DNA of 64,000 nt from Pinus tabuliformis (lineage: Eukaryota; Streptophyta; Pinopsida; Pinales; Pinaceae), in contig CM062808.1 in assembly GCA_031772625.1 (NCBI GenBank), positions 141,586,605-141,650,604 of the forward strand. The letters run 5' to 3'. The notes beneath the pieces were generated by a model, which saw nothing but the letters and a program-made list of their open reading frames with translations, had not been told where the DNA came from and did not search any database. Shown piece after piece: positions 52,501-64,000 of the stretch (the stretch's first letter is position 1; the number at the start of each line of letters is the position of its first letter). The position numbers and the translations under genes are program-made.

Positions 52501-54370
52501 ACTCCCCTAAAAGATTGAAGGTAGGTTGTTCAGGTGTTTTAGTGAGAGTCAGCCTTTCAGGGAATGGTGGATCTACCATTTGGTCATTATTGTTAGGTGT
52601 TGATTCTACTGTTTCAGCACTATGGTTAGCTGGTTTCTCTTTTCTAGTCTCTTCTTTGTCAGAGTCCGTGATATCATCTATAATAGGTTCGACTATTCTC
52701 CCTGAGCGAAGGTGAATATCATTACATTGCAGGGGAGAAATAGGCTGATTTTGAATGTCAATAACTTGCAGGGCCTTATTATTATTTGGATTAGGGTTAG
52801 GTTGTACAGGCAGCTGCGGTCTCATTGCCTGATTATTCGGAGGATTGTTAGATGGTAAGGAAAGAGATTGTTGTTGTTGAGGAAAGGGTATCTGTTGGGC
52901 TGCCCAGTTTGGGTTCCATTGATTAAAGTATGGTTGCTGGGGAGCCCAAGGATTCCACATAGTAGGGTCAGGAAAAGGAATATTTGGTTGCTGCATAAGT
53001 GGAAAGTTCATTGTGTTGAAGGGTGGGTATTGCATTTGATTCATGGGTGGGTAAAAAGGAGAATTATTATTCCAACGATTGAATGTTGTATTAGAGCTCG
53101 TACCTTGTCTTTGCGGCCATTGCCTCCTCTGTGTCATTAGGTACACTGCTTCAGCTTCTTCTTCAGTTGTCTGTAGTGCTGCTTTGATTCCAGGCAGAGA
53201 GGGGCATTGTTGTGTTTCATGATCCTTTTCGCAGATTGTGCATATAGGCATCCTATCCAGTGGGCATTCTCTAAGTGGATGTTTTTCTCTGCATTTTGAA
53301 CAGAAAATTGCCAGAACAGCTTCTGCTTTTGCCTGTTTCTTCTTGACCTGCAGAGCATCAATTTGTGAAGCAAAGGAACTTAGCATTTCAGTCTTAAATT
53401 CTTCTAATAAGTTACCTATCTCAGCTCTTGTTGCTCCTCCACTGGCTGACTTCTGAACCCTTGAATACACATTATCTCTGCTTTTTTATCTGCCTGCCGC
53501 TCCCCTTGAACACCGCATACAGAGCCTAATAATTTCGTCAAAGGGTTCTTTAGAAATGTCCCCTTTTCCAAGCATGTTCAGCATGTCCAGGCAATCATCT
53601 CTTACCCCTTTCAGCAGTATGGTCTTCAAAATGTCTTTGCTCATATTAGGATGATCAGACCGCTGCAGATTATACTATAATCTTTCCACGAAATCTTCCA
53701 AATTCTCGTCCTCCTTCTGGACCATTTTAAACAATTCTTCCTTTCTTTCTCTTGTCCGGCAGTAGTCTTGATACTTAGCCAGAAATCCCTCTTTCATCTG
53801 GTCCCAGGTGGTGATTGCCTGAGCTCCTAAGCTCATAAACCACCTCAATGCATTCCCTTTTAGTGTTGCTGGAAACAATTTCAGCTTCTGATTAGGACTT
53901 ATGTAATCATAGCTTCTACACAGTATGTCGAATTCGAAGAGGAATTCATCCGGGTCTTCGGAGGATAACCCATGAAAATTGGGTAACGCCGAGAGTGGAA
54001 TGTTTTTCATGGGGGTTGTTCCTCTTGGGAGCTCCCCAATAGGGAATTCCAGGGTAGAGAGCAAGTTTTCCCCTCTCCCTTCTGTTCTGTTATCCTCCAT
54101 TGGTCTTTTCCCTGAATCACTCGATTTATCTTCTGTGTCTTTTGTTTCTTCAGGTTCCTCTACCGGTTCCTCAGTGTATTCTGGTGCTTCCAGCTTCCTT
54201 TCAGGTCCTATCACTTCCTCCGTCTGTTGGTCTGTTTGTGAGGAGTATTGGATCTGGGGTCTCCGGGAACTCGTCCTCTGTGATGCTTCGGCCTTAGAGA
54301 TGATTTCGTCAATGTAAGTCTTCCTTCCTCCTTTGCCACCTGTAAAATTACGTTTCTTGCGTCCTCTCAT
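52500..54370 (-). pseudogene. G: gag
   Basis: It starts M-R-G-R-K-K-R-N, with a basic, then Glu/Thr-rich N-terminus. The retrotrans_gag domain is at about 53675-54000 (A-L-R-W-F-M-S-L, W-D-Q-M-K-E-G-F). Two zinc knuckles with C-x2-C-x3-H-x4-C spacing lie near 53230-53310. A Gln/Pro/Asn/Trp-rich part (52780-53110) precedes the protease. Broken in a small number of places. Confidence 0.85.
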
Positions 54371-54426
54371 ACACCTGTTATTTTCACAAAGAAACCATTA
54401 ATGCTTTTAGAATTCTTTAGTTGCCT

Positions 54427-54444
54427 TCCCCGGCAACGGCGCCA
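54427..54444 (-). other. G: primer-binding site
   Basis: The minus strand reads TGGCGCCGTTGCCGGGGA, the well-known Athila/Tat site matching aspartate tRNA; 3 bp from the 5' LTR. Confidence 0.92.
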
Positions 54445-54447
54445 AAA

Positions 54448-55810
54448 TGTTGGCTAGTTGAATTGTTTATGAATTAAACATTCAAGTACCACATTAATTG
54501 TCAACCAGGGAAAGTCTTTTTATTCCAAAGGCTACTGCGTACTGTATGTACTCAAAATCTAAAAGCATTGAAAAGCTGTAGTATACGTAATTCTTACGCT
54601 ATGTCATTACAGTACTTGTTAAAGTAAAGGCAATTAATTAAAACTACAAATCTGGAAAGCGAAATGATGGATGCTCTGTTGGCAGAGGATCAGGACCCTA
54701 TCCTCCAGATGGGGACATTCAACACCTGCCCCTGTAATCAGATTTACTAATGCACACTGCACTCTCATTCACCGGTGAGAAACAAACTCAAATGATTAAT
54801 GAAACAGAGTACTGGCAAAACAGAGAATACCAGAGGTAATGCTATCAAATCCAAGCAGAGTACCAGAAAGAAACTATTGCACACTTACACACTTGACAAG
54901 AAAGTAAATGGGCGAATCTTGTGAGGAAGGTGGGCCCAGTCCCTCTCACAAGATTCCCCAGGAAAACGAAGACTGGATTAAGTGCTCAAAACAGTTTTAT
55001 ATTCATCTGCCAAAAAGATTAAATACAATAGAGTTCAGACTTGCTGATGTTCTCAGAATCTCTTCTTACAAACTGACCATAGACACTGACTAATCCCTTT
55101 TTCATGTAGATGTCTCCTCTTTATAGAGGAGACATCTATTACAATAAAGTATTACAGCCCATTCAATTAACCCATCTTATCAAAAATAAGCAATTCAGAA
55201 CACTGTAACAACAGTATGATAATACATTCTTTCTTGAGTTCTAGCTGTTACACAGCGGGTAACTGACTTCAATCGTCTTCTCGGGATCTTCATATTCCTT
55301 TGCCATTTCCCCATGCTGTTCCTGATTTAGGCCATGCTGACTATGTTCTTCTTGCTTTAGATCTCCGCTTGATTATGCCACGTCAAGGTTCTTTAAATAG
55401 TTGCCATCTGTTATTCGCGGCTGTTACAAAATAGCTTGCTTTAGGTGATTGTTGTTGCTGACTGTAGCAACTACGGAGTTGCTGCTTCTGGTGTTGCAGC
55501 AACTGCGTAGTTGCTGTTTCTGGTGTTACAGCAACTGCGTAGTTGCTGTTTTTGGTGTTACAGCAACTATACATTATAATTCTTGCAAGCTTAAGGCAAT
55601 TATTTGACAATTTAGTCAGCGTTTCCAAGGATAAGTATAAAGATATTCACGAATATGAAATAAACAATTAAACATAGATATGCGGGAGGTTACTTCATAC
55701 CTTGGGGTCAATATGTCATTATAAAATAAAAGCTTTCAACTTATGACTGCAAAAGGATAATAATACGGCAAAAGATAAGGTCAAAAATAGGTCAATTGTG
55801 AGTCCCAACA
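54448..55810 (-). repeat. G: 5' LTR (right copy)
   Basis: Pair of 42739-44101. Here the inverted arms around the TATA box are perfect over 13 bp (55107-55119 and 55126-55138), with TTTATA as the loop (55120-55125). The GTTGC-type repeats lie at about 55455-55570. CAGTG follows. Confidence 0.95.
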
Positions 55811-55815
55811 CAGTG

Positions 55816-56600
55816 CAGGCTTAGTTAGGACAAAGAGCACTGTAGAGAACCCTTCACTTGAGGACTGTGCTCTAAAGCGCATTGTCTCCCATTTAGGGCT
55901 GCACTGATCCTCCTTAGGTCACAAATCCCACCTTTGACTTGATTTTTACCAAATTTCCTTTTGGTTTTGCTTGCTGAAAGTTTAATGATTTTTGTGTCTC
56001 TGAAATCAATTTGTGTTTCCTTTCCTAGCCTTACTTTGGTCTTGATTGTTTATTGTTTCTTAAATGAATTCTTTATCACTATCAATTCATTGTCAAAGTT
56101 ATTTTATAGTCAATTAATCTTTGTTCAAAAGAAAGTGTTGTAAAAGTCTTCATTTCTTTTGAAAAGGAACTATCGTAAAGTCTTCATTCTTGCAAAAAGA
56201 TTGATTGATTGTATGTGCATTAGTTTCCTTTTCTTCATTTCAAACATTAAGGGAATTGAAAAGGAAAACTTGCATTGTGCATTGAAAAGGTTTGAGTGTG
56301 CTCGTAGGAATAGTTTAGGGAAATTACATTAGATGTGCTCTTTGTTATTTGATTAAAAGAATATGATTGCTCTATCCCTTACTAGCTACGATTTTCATTG
56401 TTAATTGAATGAGAGAATGTTTCTCATGTTAGTTGCATTCTAGGAATTGCAAACATACATCACATGGTGAAATTTGAAAGGAAAATTCTTAAGAAGATCA
56501 ACTTAAAATTTATCTCAATTAACCTAATGGACCATTGTAACTTAGCACATAACATTTAGAGGTCTAGGCTAGCGACATTTTCTAGCGTCATTAAACATAG
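55816..56600 (+). other. E: leader, second piece
   Basis: Non-coding. Matches the leaders of C and B, for example GAAAGGAAAATTCTTAA and GTCTAGGCTAG (about 56470-56575). It follows the CAGTG duplication of G. Confidence 0.72.
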
Positions 56601-59330
56601 CAGTTTTCGCTAACTTGTCTGCGATACATTCTGAATTTGATACCACATTCCACGTACATGAGTATATCGTAGCTCGTCCACATACCTTCGGGTATATAGG
56701 GTAGTGTTACAGTACATAAAGTATAAAGTCATGCTCTCACTATGTGGTTTCACATCAGACAATGCTAATATAGATTGGGCCTCCACGTAATTTTGGGCAT
56801 GGAAAATTTTAGGGGGGAATGTTCGCCCTTTGGCGAAATTAAGGGTTTTTAAATTTTTAGTGGGCGAATATTTTGTATCATAGTACATTTTTACAAATCG
56901 CCTCAAATAGTCCACCTTATTTTAAGGGAGAGGGTAAAAAAGGTAAATTTAGCCCTTGAAATTAGGAGTTACAACCTTCCATTCGCCCTAATTTTCAAGA
57001 ATAGGTTTTATTTAAGTGAATCTTATGGGCCAAATACCATATTTATAAAAGAGGTATGGTAAATTAATAAAAATATAAATAAATGAGAGGTATGGTAAAT
57101 AAATAAAACATTTTTTATATTTACTCCATAAGTCACCTTATATACATGCAAGGGTGTAAACAAATATAAATATAAATAAAGTGGAGGTATGGTAAATAAA
57201 TAAAACCTCTTTTTATATTTAGTCCATAACCCTCTTTCTATTTATGAAGGCTCAAAAAAGAGGTTTTATTTAAGTGAATCCTATGGGCCAAATACCATAT
57301 TTGTAAAAGAGGTATGGGAAATTAATAAAAATATAAATAAACCAGAGGTATAGTAAACAAATAAACCATATTTTTATATTTACTCCATAAGTCACCTTAT
57401 ATTTACGAACACTTAAAAAATTCAGTATATTTAGGTGAAACCTATGGGCAAAATACTATGGGCCAAATCCCATGGGCTAGATTATTATTAATACCATGCA
57501 AAAAACATTATTAACCCTAATATTAGTATTAATAAAAATAAAAATGGCACATGATATTGACCCATGGTATTCACATGGAATGTAGCCTATTTAAATGGGG
57601 GAATTAAACCAGCATAGATCCATCTTTACTCTAGATCTACTAAGCCCTGAGAGGGATCAAATATCGTGATATGAAAACTAGCATAGAGTGAAAAAATATT
57701 TGGTCCCTCTGGATCAAGAGTAAAAAAGGATGTTGTAATTTAATGTATGTTTAACATTTTAACTTGGTTAAAATAAAAAATAAAATAAAAATCAATTATT
57801 AATTTATTAATTTTTATAAATTACTAATAGTAATTTTTAAGCTCCAGGTTTATGATAACCCATGGTATTGACCCATGGTAATACCATGGTATTCATGTGA
57901 TCATAGACTATTTAAAGGGGATATTCTATCATCTTAGATCCATCTTAATTGTGGGTCTACCAAGTGCTCAGAGGATAAATAGATTCATCCCCTTAAGAGT
58001 GGTAGATGTGGAGTTAAGATGGATATAGGTTGGTTTTTATGATAATGAAGATATTAAATAGAATAGGAAATTATATTGTAAAAACATCTTAAGGTGAATG
58101 GTTAAAGCTACATTTAGTCACTTCACAAAATTTAGTAAAAAATACCAATATCTCCATTAATATTGGTTTTTAACTTTTTTTGATTTAACAAAAAAAATTC
58201 AAAAAATGAAACCTTATCACTCTTTCTGCATCACCCTCGCAGAGGATTTCTCACCATTTTTCAAACATTCTCAATATGATATCTTCATGAAAATGTTTAG
58301 GTACTGATGTTGGATTAGTTGTTTGAAAAATAAGTAGGTTTGTACAACCTTTCATCTTAGGTGTTATTCTTAGTTTGTCCTAATGATTTGTAGGGGATGG
58401 AGCCATTGCACCATATTTTCCTAAAAGGTGGAGATTGTTCACCAAAAAGGAAATTAATCTACATGTTACAACATTGTTTAAAAATGTGAGACCTATGAGG
58501 GTAGTGAATTATACTAATAAGAAATTTAGATTGGGAGAGACATAATTAAATTTTATTATTTAATTGAAGATTTCCAATTAAAATAATAATAAATCTACAT
58601 TTATATATTCATATATTGATTGGAAGGATTCTCACAATGGTCACTTCTTTCAATTAGATCCCCTTCAAGCCTTTGGGATACCTAATACTTTCTTATATAA
58701 TATATTTGGGGCTTTCTACTTCTTGGCATGTTGGGGTAAACTTGATGTGTTTTTTTTATCTCGCAGTTGGAGTCTATGGAATAAGAAAGAAATTTGATAA
58801 CTTGAAAAAAGTGGTAGCTTGACAAAAGTTATAGAGAAAATATTAATCTCTCCTACCTTTACAGAACTCATTGTCAATATCAACACCTACAAGAACTTTC
58901 TTGTGGAATATTATAAAAACTAATAGAAGGATATGAAAGAGTGTATTGTAAGAACCTTGACTAACACGACCACTGAAACTCGGAACATTGTTTGTAGGAA
59001 GAGAAAATTATGTTTCTTTTTTCCAAACATGTATGTTAGTATATTACAGTTTAATGAATATGTTTTCTTATTATCATATATGGTTTCATACTTTAACAAC
59101 GCATTTGCCAAGACTTCACAATGTTTTATTATTCAGTAAAATATTTGCCAAGATCTTACAAGATTTTATAATTTAGTGAAAGATTCTCCATCACTGTATA
59201 AGATAATATAATCTGGTGAGAGATTTATCAAAACAATTATATATACATATTATATTATTGATAAAATCGCCTCCCATTTTTCCTATGTATCATGGGGATT
59301 AGCCCATTTATTATACATATAAATTTAGGG
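56600..59330. other. AT-rich insert of unknown type in E
   Basis: Similarity to the C/B leader fades near 56600-56700 and resumes near 59340, so about 2.7 kb is foreign to E. A block of about 150 bp at 57001-57145 is repeated at 57255-57406, with a partial copy between. A second pair, with ACCCATGGTATT and CTATTTAAA, lies at about 57555-57660 and 57865-57985. No ORF of note, no clear terminal repeats. Confidence 0.5.
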
Positions 59331-59635
59331 TGGTTCTTAAAATTTTCCTTGATTTTGGGTATATATGGGAGAAAAACACTAGGTTGCTATCCATCCTTAG
59401 GTAACCGAGTCATCATCCTTGTACACTGTGATACATTGAACACAGCATTCGGGGAGACTGCATGCACGTATATTAAGTCCTTGGTTTACTGAGGCAGTAT
59501 ATTGCAGTTCATAGTTGCTTGGTAATCCTTTTGCCTAGATTATCCCTATTTTGTTTTGTTATGTTATTTTGATTAAAATAAAATTAATTTACCACAAATA
59601 ACATCCTCCATGCTCACTTCTTAGTTAATCTTAGG
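59330..59635 (+). other. E: leader, third piece
   Basis: Matches C's leader (TATATATGGGAG; GAACACAGCATTCGGG near 59438-59455). The leader hairpins of B and C are not visible here. Confidence 0.65.
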
Positions 59636-60488
59636 TTGAGACATATGGTAACAACTCCCGAGTTCACCAATCAAGGAATTCCTTTTGATGGGGATCCTAG
59701 TCCTCTTCCTCCTTTAGGAAATATCGGTGCTCCATGTATGGCTACATTATCCCTTCTGGGATTTACCATTGGCTTTCTGGTATGGTTTTTTTCAACCTCC
59801 TTGGTTCAAAAGGTCATGATTTCTCTGCAATCGAGTACTCCTCCACGTGGACAAAATCAACCTCCAGTTGATCCTTTGCCTTATTCGTTGGTTGTTTCTT
59901 CCTCCCCTCATTCCTATTCGCCTGGTGAAAGTATTGGCACTAGTAACTAGGTGGCTAAGAAGAAGAATAAGGGGAAAAAGAAGAAGAAGAAGAAGAAAAT
60001 TCGGCAGGGGGGAAACAATTGCTTCGAATGCAATTTTTGATGAGAAACCGTCCGATAAGCCTCACAAACTTCGATATCCTTGCAAACTTTGTACGGGAGA
60101 CCATATTCTTAGAAATTATTCTGGTATTCCTCAGATCTTAGAAGAATGGTCTTCTCGTTCACATCATCCCATGTCATCAACTTCTAGAGATCATGCTGGT
60201 GACACAGCAATAACTAGTGGTAGTAAAGTTTATGGAAAGGAGGGTAAAGTTAAGTTTCCCTGTAGGTTATGCGAAGGGAATCATCCCATTCACCTTTGTC
60301 CCTATCTGGATGAAGCCAAAAAAGTGTTGGAAAACCATCTTGCTTCTCCGCAGCGACTTTCATTTGGTTACAGGAGACTCTTCCTTAATCCTTCACTAGT
60401 TGATAAAGTGACTGACCCAAATCAACCATCGGTCAAACCCATTCTCTCTAAATATGAATCCTATGATTCTATACTTGACCAATCATAG
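59636..60488 (+). pseudogene. E: gag-like region, hydrophobic segment and two zinc knuckles
   Basis: Counterpart of C's gag-like ORF: the hydrophobic stretch M-A-T-L-S-L-L-G-F-T-I-G-F and following residues, a Lys/Arg-rich run near 59955-60010, and two knuckle segments (C-K-L-C-T-G-D-H and C-R-L-C-E-G-N-H). The hydrophobic stretch keeps its character although many residues differ, so it was probably under selection. Broken. Confidence 0.7.
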
Positions 60489-60699
60489 GACGAGGGAATA
60501 GTTGACCTAATTTCACCTTTATTTATTCGTATATTTCCGATAGAGAGTGAATATGATACCACTCAGGTTATTTTCATTTCTTTAGATTACAATTAACTTA
60601 GGGACAACCCTCTTGTTCCATCAAGACAGGAGGAAAATCCTCGTGTTCCCATAACTTAAGGGGGTAATTCTCCTGTTCTTACGATACCCCCTCCAAGTA

Positions 60700-61394
60700 G
60701 TCTAGTCACTTCCTTTTATTGGAATCGACTGGTAAGATGTCGTCTTCCTTCTAATATGCCTTTCCAGATCATAGTACAGGTTTCTAATATGATTGTACAT
60801 GGCACTATTATAGATGAAGGTGCATATGTGAGTATCCTTTCCTCCACTGCTTGGAAAGCTCTCCGTTCACTGCCACTTGTACCTGTTACCCAGAATCTAT
60901 TGGCTTGTAACACAGGAACCAGTTAACCATTAGGGATCCTTCCTTAGTTGCCTATTACTTTGGGAGGAAAAATTGTTTATCTCAATCTGATGATAGTCCC
61001 AGGCCCTTTAGATTACAATTTACTTCTTGGGCACAACTTTGTTTATGACATGGGAGCTATTATTTCAACACTCTTTTGACTGATGTGTTTCCTGCATGAA
61101 GGCAGAATTGTCACCGTTGATCAACTTTCATTTCCCAGTCCAAATATGGTTTCTAGTCAACAATCTTCCATAAATGGTCCTTTTGTCCCAATGGTATCTT
61201 CCCCACCACGGGTCAATTATGTGGCAACCCGTTCCATGCCTACATCAACTGACAATCAATTCTATGATGTTGTACATTATGTACTGGGGGCATTGAATCA
61301 AGATCTCAGATTCCTTGTTATGGATCCCTTCCATAGCATTGTTCTCCCATCTGATGATAACCTCTTGGAAGTCATGACCTCTTACGGGTCATGA
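60700..61394 (+). pseudogene. E: protease-like region
   Basis: The T-I-I-D-E-G-A-Y segment near 60805-60830 resembles the retropepsin D-E-G-A-S motif of Tat elements. L-D-Y-N-L-L-L-G near 61007-61030 is the second motif, and V-D-Q-L-S-F-P follows near 61115. Same order as in C. Broken. Confidence 0.68.
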
Positions 61395-61930
61395 ACAAGG
61401 AATATGAGGATAGTTCTTTTACTGTGTCAAACTCATTAAAATTGAAATAGGTCCCACAGCATAGTTCCTTGTCTTGTGTCAAGCTCGTTAAAAAATGAAA
61501 AAAGGAATACGGGAATAGTTTCTTGTCTTGTGTTAAGCTCATTAAAAAAATGAAACAAGGTCCCAATTTGATTCTTTGATTAGATCTCGTAAAATCCTAG
61601 TCAAGTCTTTCACTTGATCTCATAAATGAACCTTCATTCCATCCACCTAATAGCCACGAGTATTGTAATTAGGTGAATGTAATGAAGCTTGGGGGGCATG
61701 AACATAGAATCGATTCATCATGTTGGGGGCATGTAAACCAATTCCAAGCATAGTTTTTTGTTTCAAGCTTGTGTAAAAATGAAACTGAATCCAAGCATAG
61801 TTTTTCATTTCAAGCTTGTGTAAACATGAAACTGAATCCAATCATAGTTTTTCATTTTAAGCTTGTGTAAACATGAAACTAAATCCAAGCATAGTTCCCT
61901 ACGGTTCAAGCTTGTGTCAAAATGAAACCA
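61395..61930 (+). repeat. E: 3' array with 47-bp tandem repeats
   Basis: GCTCGTTAAAAAATGAAA-type units occur near 61490 and 61530. From 61735 to 61930 a unit of about 47 bp (CCAAGCATAGTTTTTCATT...AAGCTTGTGTAAACATGAAAC) repeats about four times. The array of E thus seems to have partly become a tandem repeat. Confidence 0.75.
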
Positions 61931-62955
61931 TCTCCATTTTAACCCTCGTGATTGCCATTCTATCAGCGTCTTCCGTCAAATGAGCCATAGTTTTTGTCCT
62001 TCCATTGTTACTATCTACTTGGCCAATCATACGCTTTCACTTGGTTGTTTTACCCTTTTTAAGGAACAGTTGCAATGAGTGGTCTTATTAGCTAGCCTCT
62101 TCACATAAATCAACATGTTTTGAGAAGTTCCAACATCACCAGAACCAGTTGCTATCCTAGACACCACTCATTCCTCTAAGTGGAGTCCTCTTTAAGATCT
62201 TTTCGGACTCTCGAAATATGAAAAGATTTTCGAGTGATTTTAGCTCATTAATAGATTGGAAACAACATCTACTCGATATAGGTTTAACCCTTTTATGGAC
62301 TAAGACATATTATTTACGAAAAAGGAATGCGTTGATCGAACATGGTCAATATGTTCTCTCTTGTATTGTTTTACGCTTCCTTAGACTTGAGAGACAAATA
62401 TACATAAAAGAACTTGTGGAGTTTTCTTTTTGTCCCTTTTCAAAATCTCTAAACATGAAAAGGACTGAGTTATCATTGTTGTTAAACTCGTTAAAACATT
62501 AAATAGCGACAAACTTGTCCATCATGAAAAGACTGAGTTTCACCTTTGCTATACTCATTAAAACATCACATAGCAATGGATTCACCCAAAGGGAGGAATT
62601 ATACAACAAGCATATGTTATCCTTCTCAAGCTTGATAAAAATAAAGAGGTATTGGTCAGCAATGACTAGGGAAAATATGAAAAAGGGTAAACCACTTGAT
62701 GGCAGCACGTCGGTCTTGAACATGACACTTTCACTTCATCACTGTGACTATTTGGGTTGGGTTATCTTCTTGATGGTTGTCATACCTTGGTCTATCATAC
62801 CATCCATTACTTTGGCTTTGGTTCAATGCTTCCAATTTATTCAGTGTCTTCGACATGTTCAAGAGAAATCATTAAGTTAAAATCATCCTTTGCAATACTC
62901 ATAAACCTTCATTTTCATGACCGCCATTCCTGAACCTTGTGTTATCTCAAAATCA
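61931..62955 (+). other. E: further hairpins and conserved 3' block
   Basis: A TGAGTT/AACTCG hairpin at about 62466-62490 is the counterpart of B 12904-12928. The stretch 62580-62950 matches B 12480-12800 and C 29760-30120, including CAAGCATATGTTATCC and CAGCAATGACT. Similarity stops near 62955. Confidence 0.7.
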
Positions 62956-64000
62956 GACCCTGATAGGCTGCTGTTCAGGTTGATTCTAAGTAACTATTTC
63001 AAACCTACTTTAGGCTGAGGCTTAGCCTCCTCAACCTGAGAGGGCTCTCTCTGGGTGTAATAATGATTTTGATTAAAAATAAGATGACTAACTCTTGTAG
63101 AACAACTGTGACAAATATGAATGCTGGAAATACATTTAACTAGTATCCATTGGGCCATATGGAGTCAACAACACCTCAACATAACAAAGATCTTGACCTT
63201 ACATGGAAGTCAGGGCATTCAGCATTTGAATATTCAGAACATACACTCATATAGAACCACACAGTTTATAGATGCATACAGGAAATCAGAGCACATTCAG
63301 TGAATTCTGAGTGATTATACATCCATACCACTGTAAACAAAACTAAGGAAAGGACAACATCACACATTCTGAATATAAGAAATCCTTCATGAATCCTGGG
63401 AAGTAAAACCAAAATTATATTACTGAAATGAGTCTTTACATAAGCCAAATACAATGCTCTGTTATAAAGTTTTCCAACCTTGATTACATTGTTGTTTCAG
63501 CTATATATAGAGTTTTTATTCTAACTGATCGAGATTCCTCCTCCAGCATGAGGGGAACTCGAAAACTACTTCTAATGACACCTATCAACCATTTAACTAA
63601 CTAATAAATACAACAAAGTGCAAACTAGAGTTTTTATAGAGATCTAATTCAACTATGACTCTAACTCCATATTACATGCATGATGGCTTCTCCTCATTCT
63701 TTGACATCTGGCCCTCTTTTAGTTTAGCTGAGATGGGTGTTTAATATTAATGCTTCATGCTGACCTTGGATGCTGAATCTTTTAAACTGCTCAGAAATAT
63801 TAGGAGATTACCCTTGCTTCTCGGCTTCAGTTTTCCCCAAAATATTCGAATGCACAGAAGCATGACCTTTAGCCTTTAATTACCCAAATGTAGAAGACTG
63901 CCACGTCCCTGATGAGTTGTAAGCTTTTCCCATGAACATGTGTGCAAGCAAAATTTTCTTGCAGGCAAACCGTTTGATATACCCTGAACTGTGGTAAAGG
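62956..64000. other. Unresolved repeat-like DNA at the right edge
   Basis: It starts where similarity to E ends, so it is probably another insertion. No gene, PBS or paired repeat is visible inside the window. Small ORFs have no recognisable features. Confidence 0.4.

Larger units (their letters stand above)
42739..55810 (-). mobile_element. Element G: full-length Athila-like Ty3/gypsy
   Basis: 13.1 kb, CAGTG duplications, 1363-bp LTRs at both ends that differ at about 25 sites by eye (about 2%), the youngest dated element here. Minus-strand order: LTR, PBS of TGGCGCCGTTGCC type, gag, protease, RT, RNase H, integrase, a 21-bp minisatellite, three long ORFs, PPT and LTR. The PBS and the extra ORFs after pol fit the Athila/Tat branch. 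It has a few coding breaks in gag-pol, while the post-pol ORFs look open. It lies in the leader of element E. Confidence 0.93.
41559..62955 (+). mobile_element. Element E: non-autonomous relative of C, split by G and another insert
   Basis: Pieces: 5' LTR and PBS to 42738, then leader 55816-56600 after element G, then 59330-62955 after a second insert. It has the gag-like ORF with two knuckles, a protease-like region, a hairpin array and the conserved 3' block, all in the order of C. No RT or integrase is seen. It is broken in several places and older than C by its divergence. The 3' LTR is not identified. Confidence 0.75.

Overview
The window is plant nuclear DNA made almost wholly of nested LTR retrotransposons. 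It looks like a large seed-plant genome; a gymnosperm is possible but I cannot prove it. Evidence for a plant: Ty1/copia, chromovirus-type and Tat/Athila-type Ty3/gypsy protein domains, plant-type primer-binding sites, and 0.6-1.4 kb LTRs with TG...CA ends and 5-bp target duplications. I recognise no host gene, tRNA, rRNA or CRISPR array.

Layout. 1-3407: Ty1/copia element F (minus, runs off the left edge), inserted in the gag of element A. 3408-27751: Tat-like gypsy element A (plus), split by element B. 10546-24004: Tat-like element B (minus), complete with paired 1127-bp LTRs and a CCTGG duplication. 27752-27953 and 35735-36351: end of an older chromovirus-like gypsy element D, the host of both A and C. 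27954-35729: element C (minus), a gag/protease-only relative of A and B with paired 1038-bp LTRs and a GGAAG duplication. 36352-41558: unresolved repeats, a GCGATAT-rich tract and a broken unknown ORF cluster (H). About 41559-62955: element E (plus), a relative of C, split by element G (42739-55810, minus, Athila-like, paired 1363-bp LTRs, CAGTG duplication) and by about 2.7 kb of unrecognised AT-rich DNA. 62955-64000: unresolved.

How the parts relate. A, B, C and E are one clade. They share PBS type, the polypurine tract TTTAGGGGGC or close variants, a conserved 3' block, and an array of short hairpins whose stems show paired (compensatory) changes between copies. A and B carry an RNase H-like ORF after integrase, facing an antisense spliced gene that resembles the plant mobile domain. 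C and E keep only gag and protease, so they probably depended on A/B-like elements.

The strongest candidates for an undescribed system are the covarying hairpin array shared by autonomous and non-autonomous relatives, the convergent aRNH/antisense-gene module, and the TATA box held in a hairpin loop in the LTR of G. LTR pairs compared by eye differ by about 2-3%, so B, C and G are of moderate age; A, D, E and F are older or cannot be dated here.
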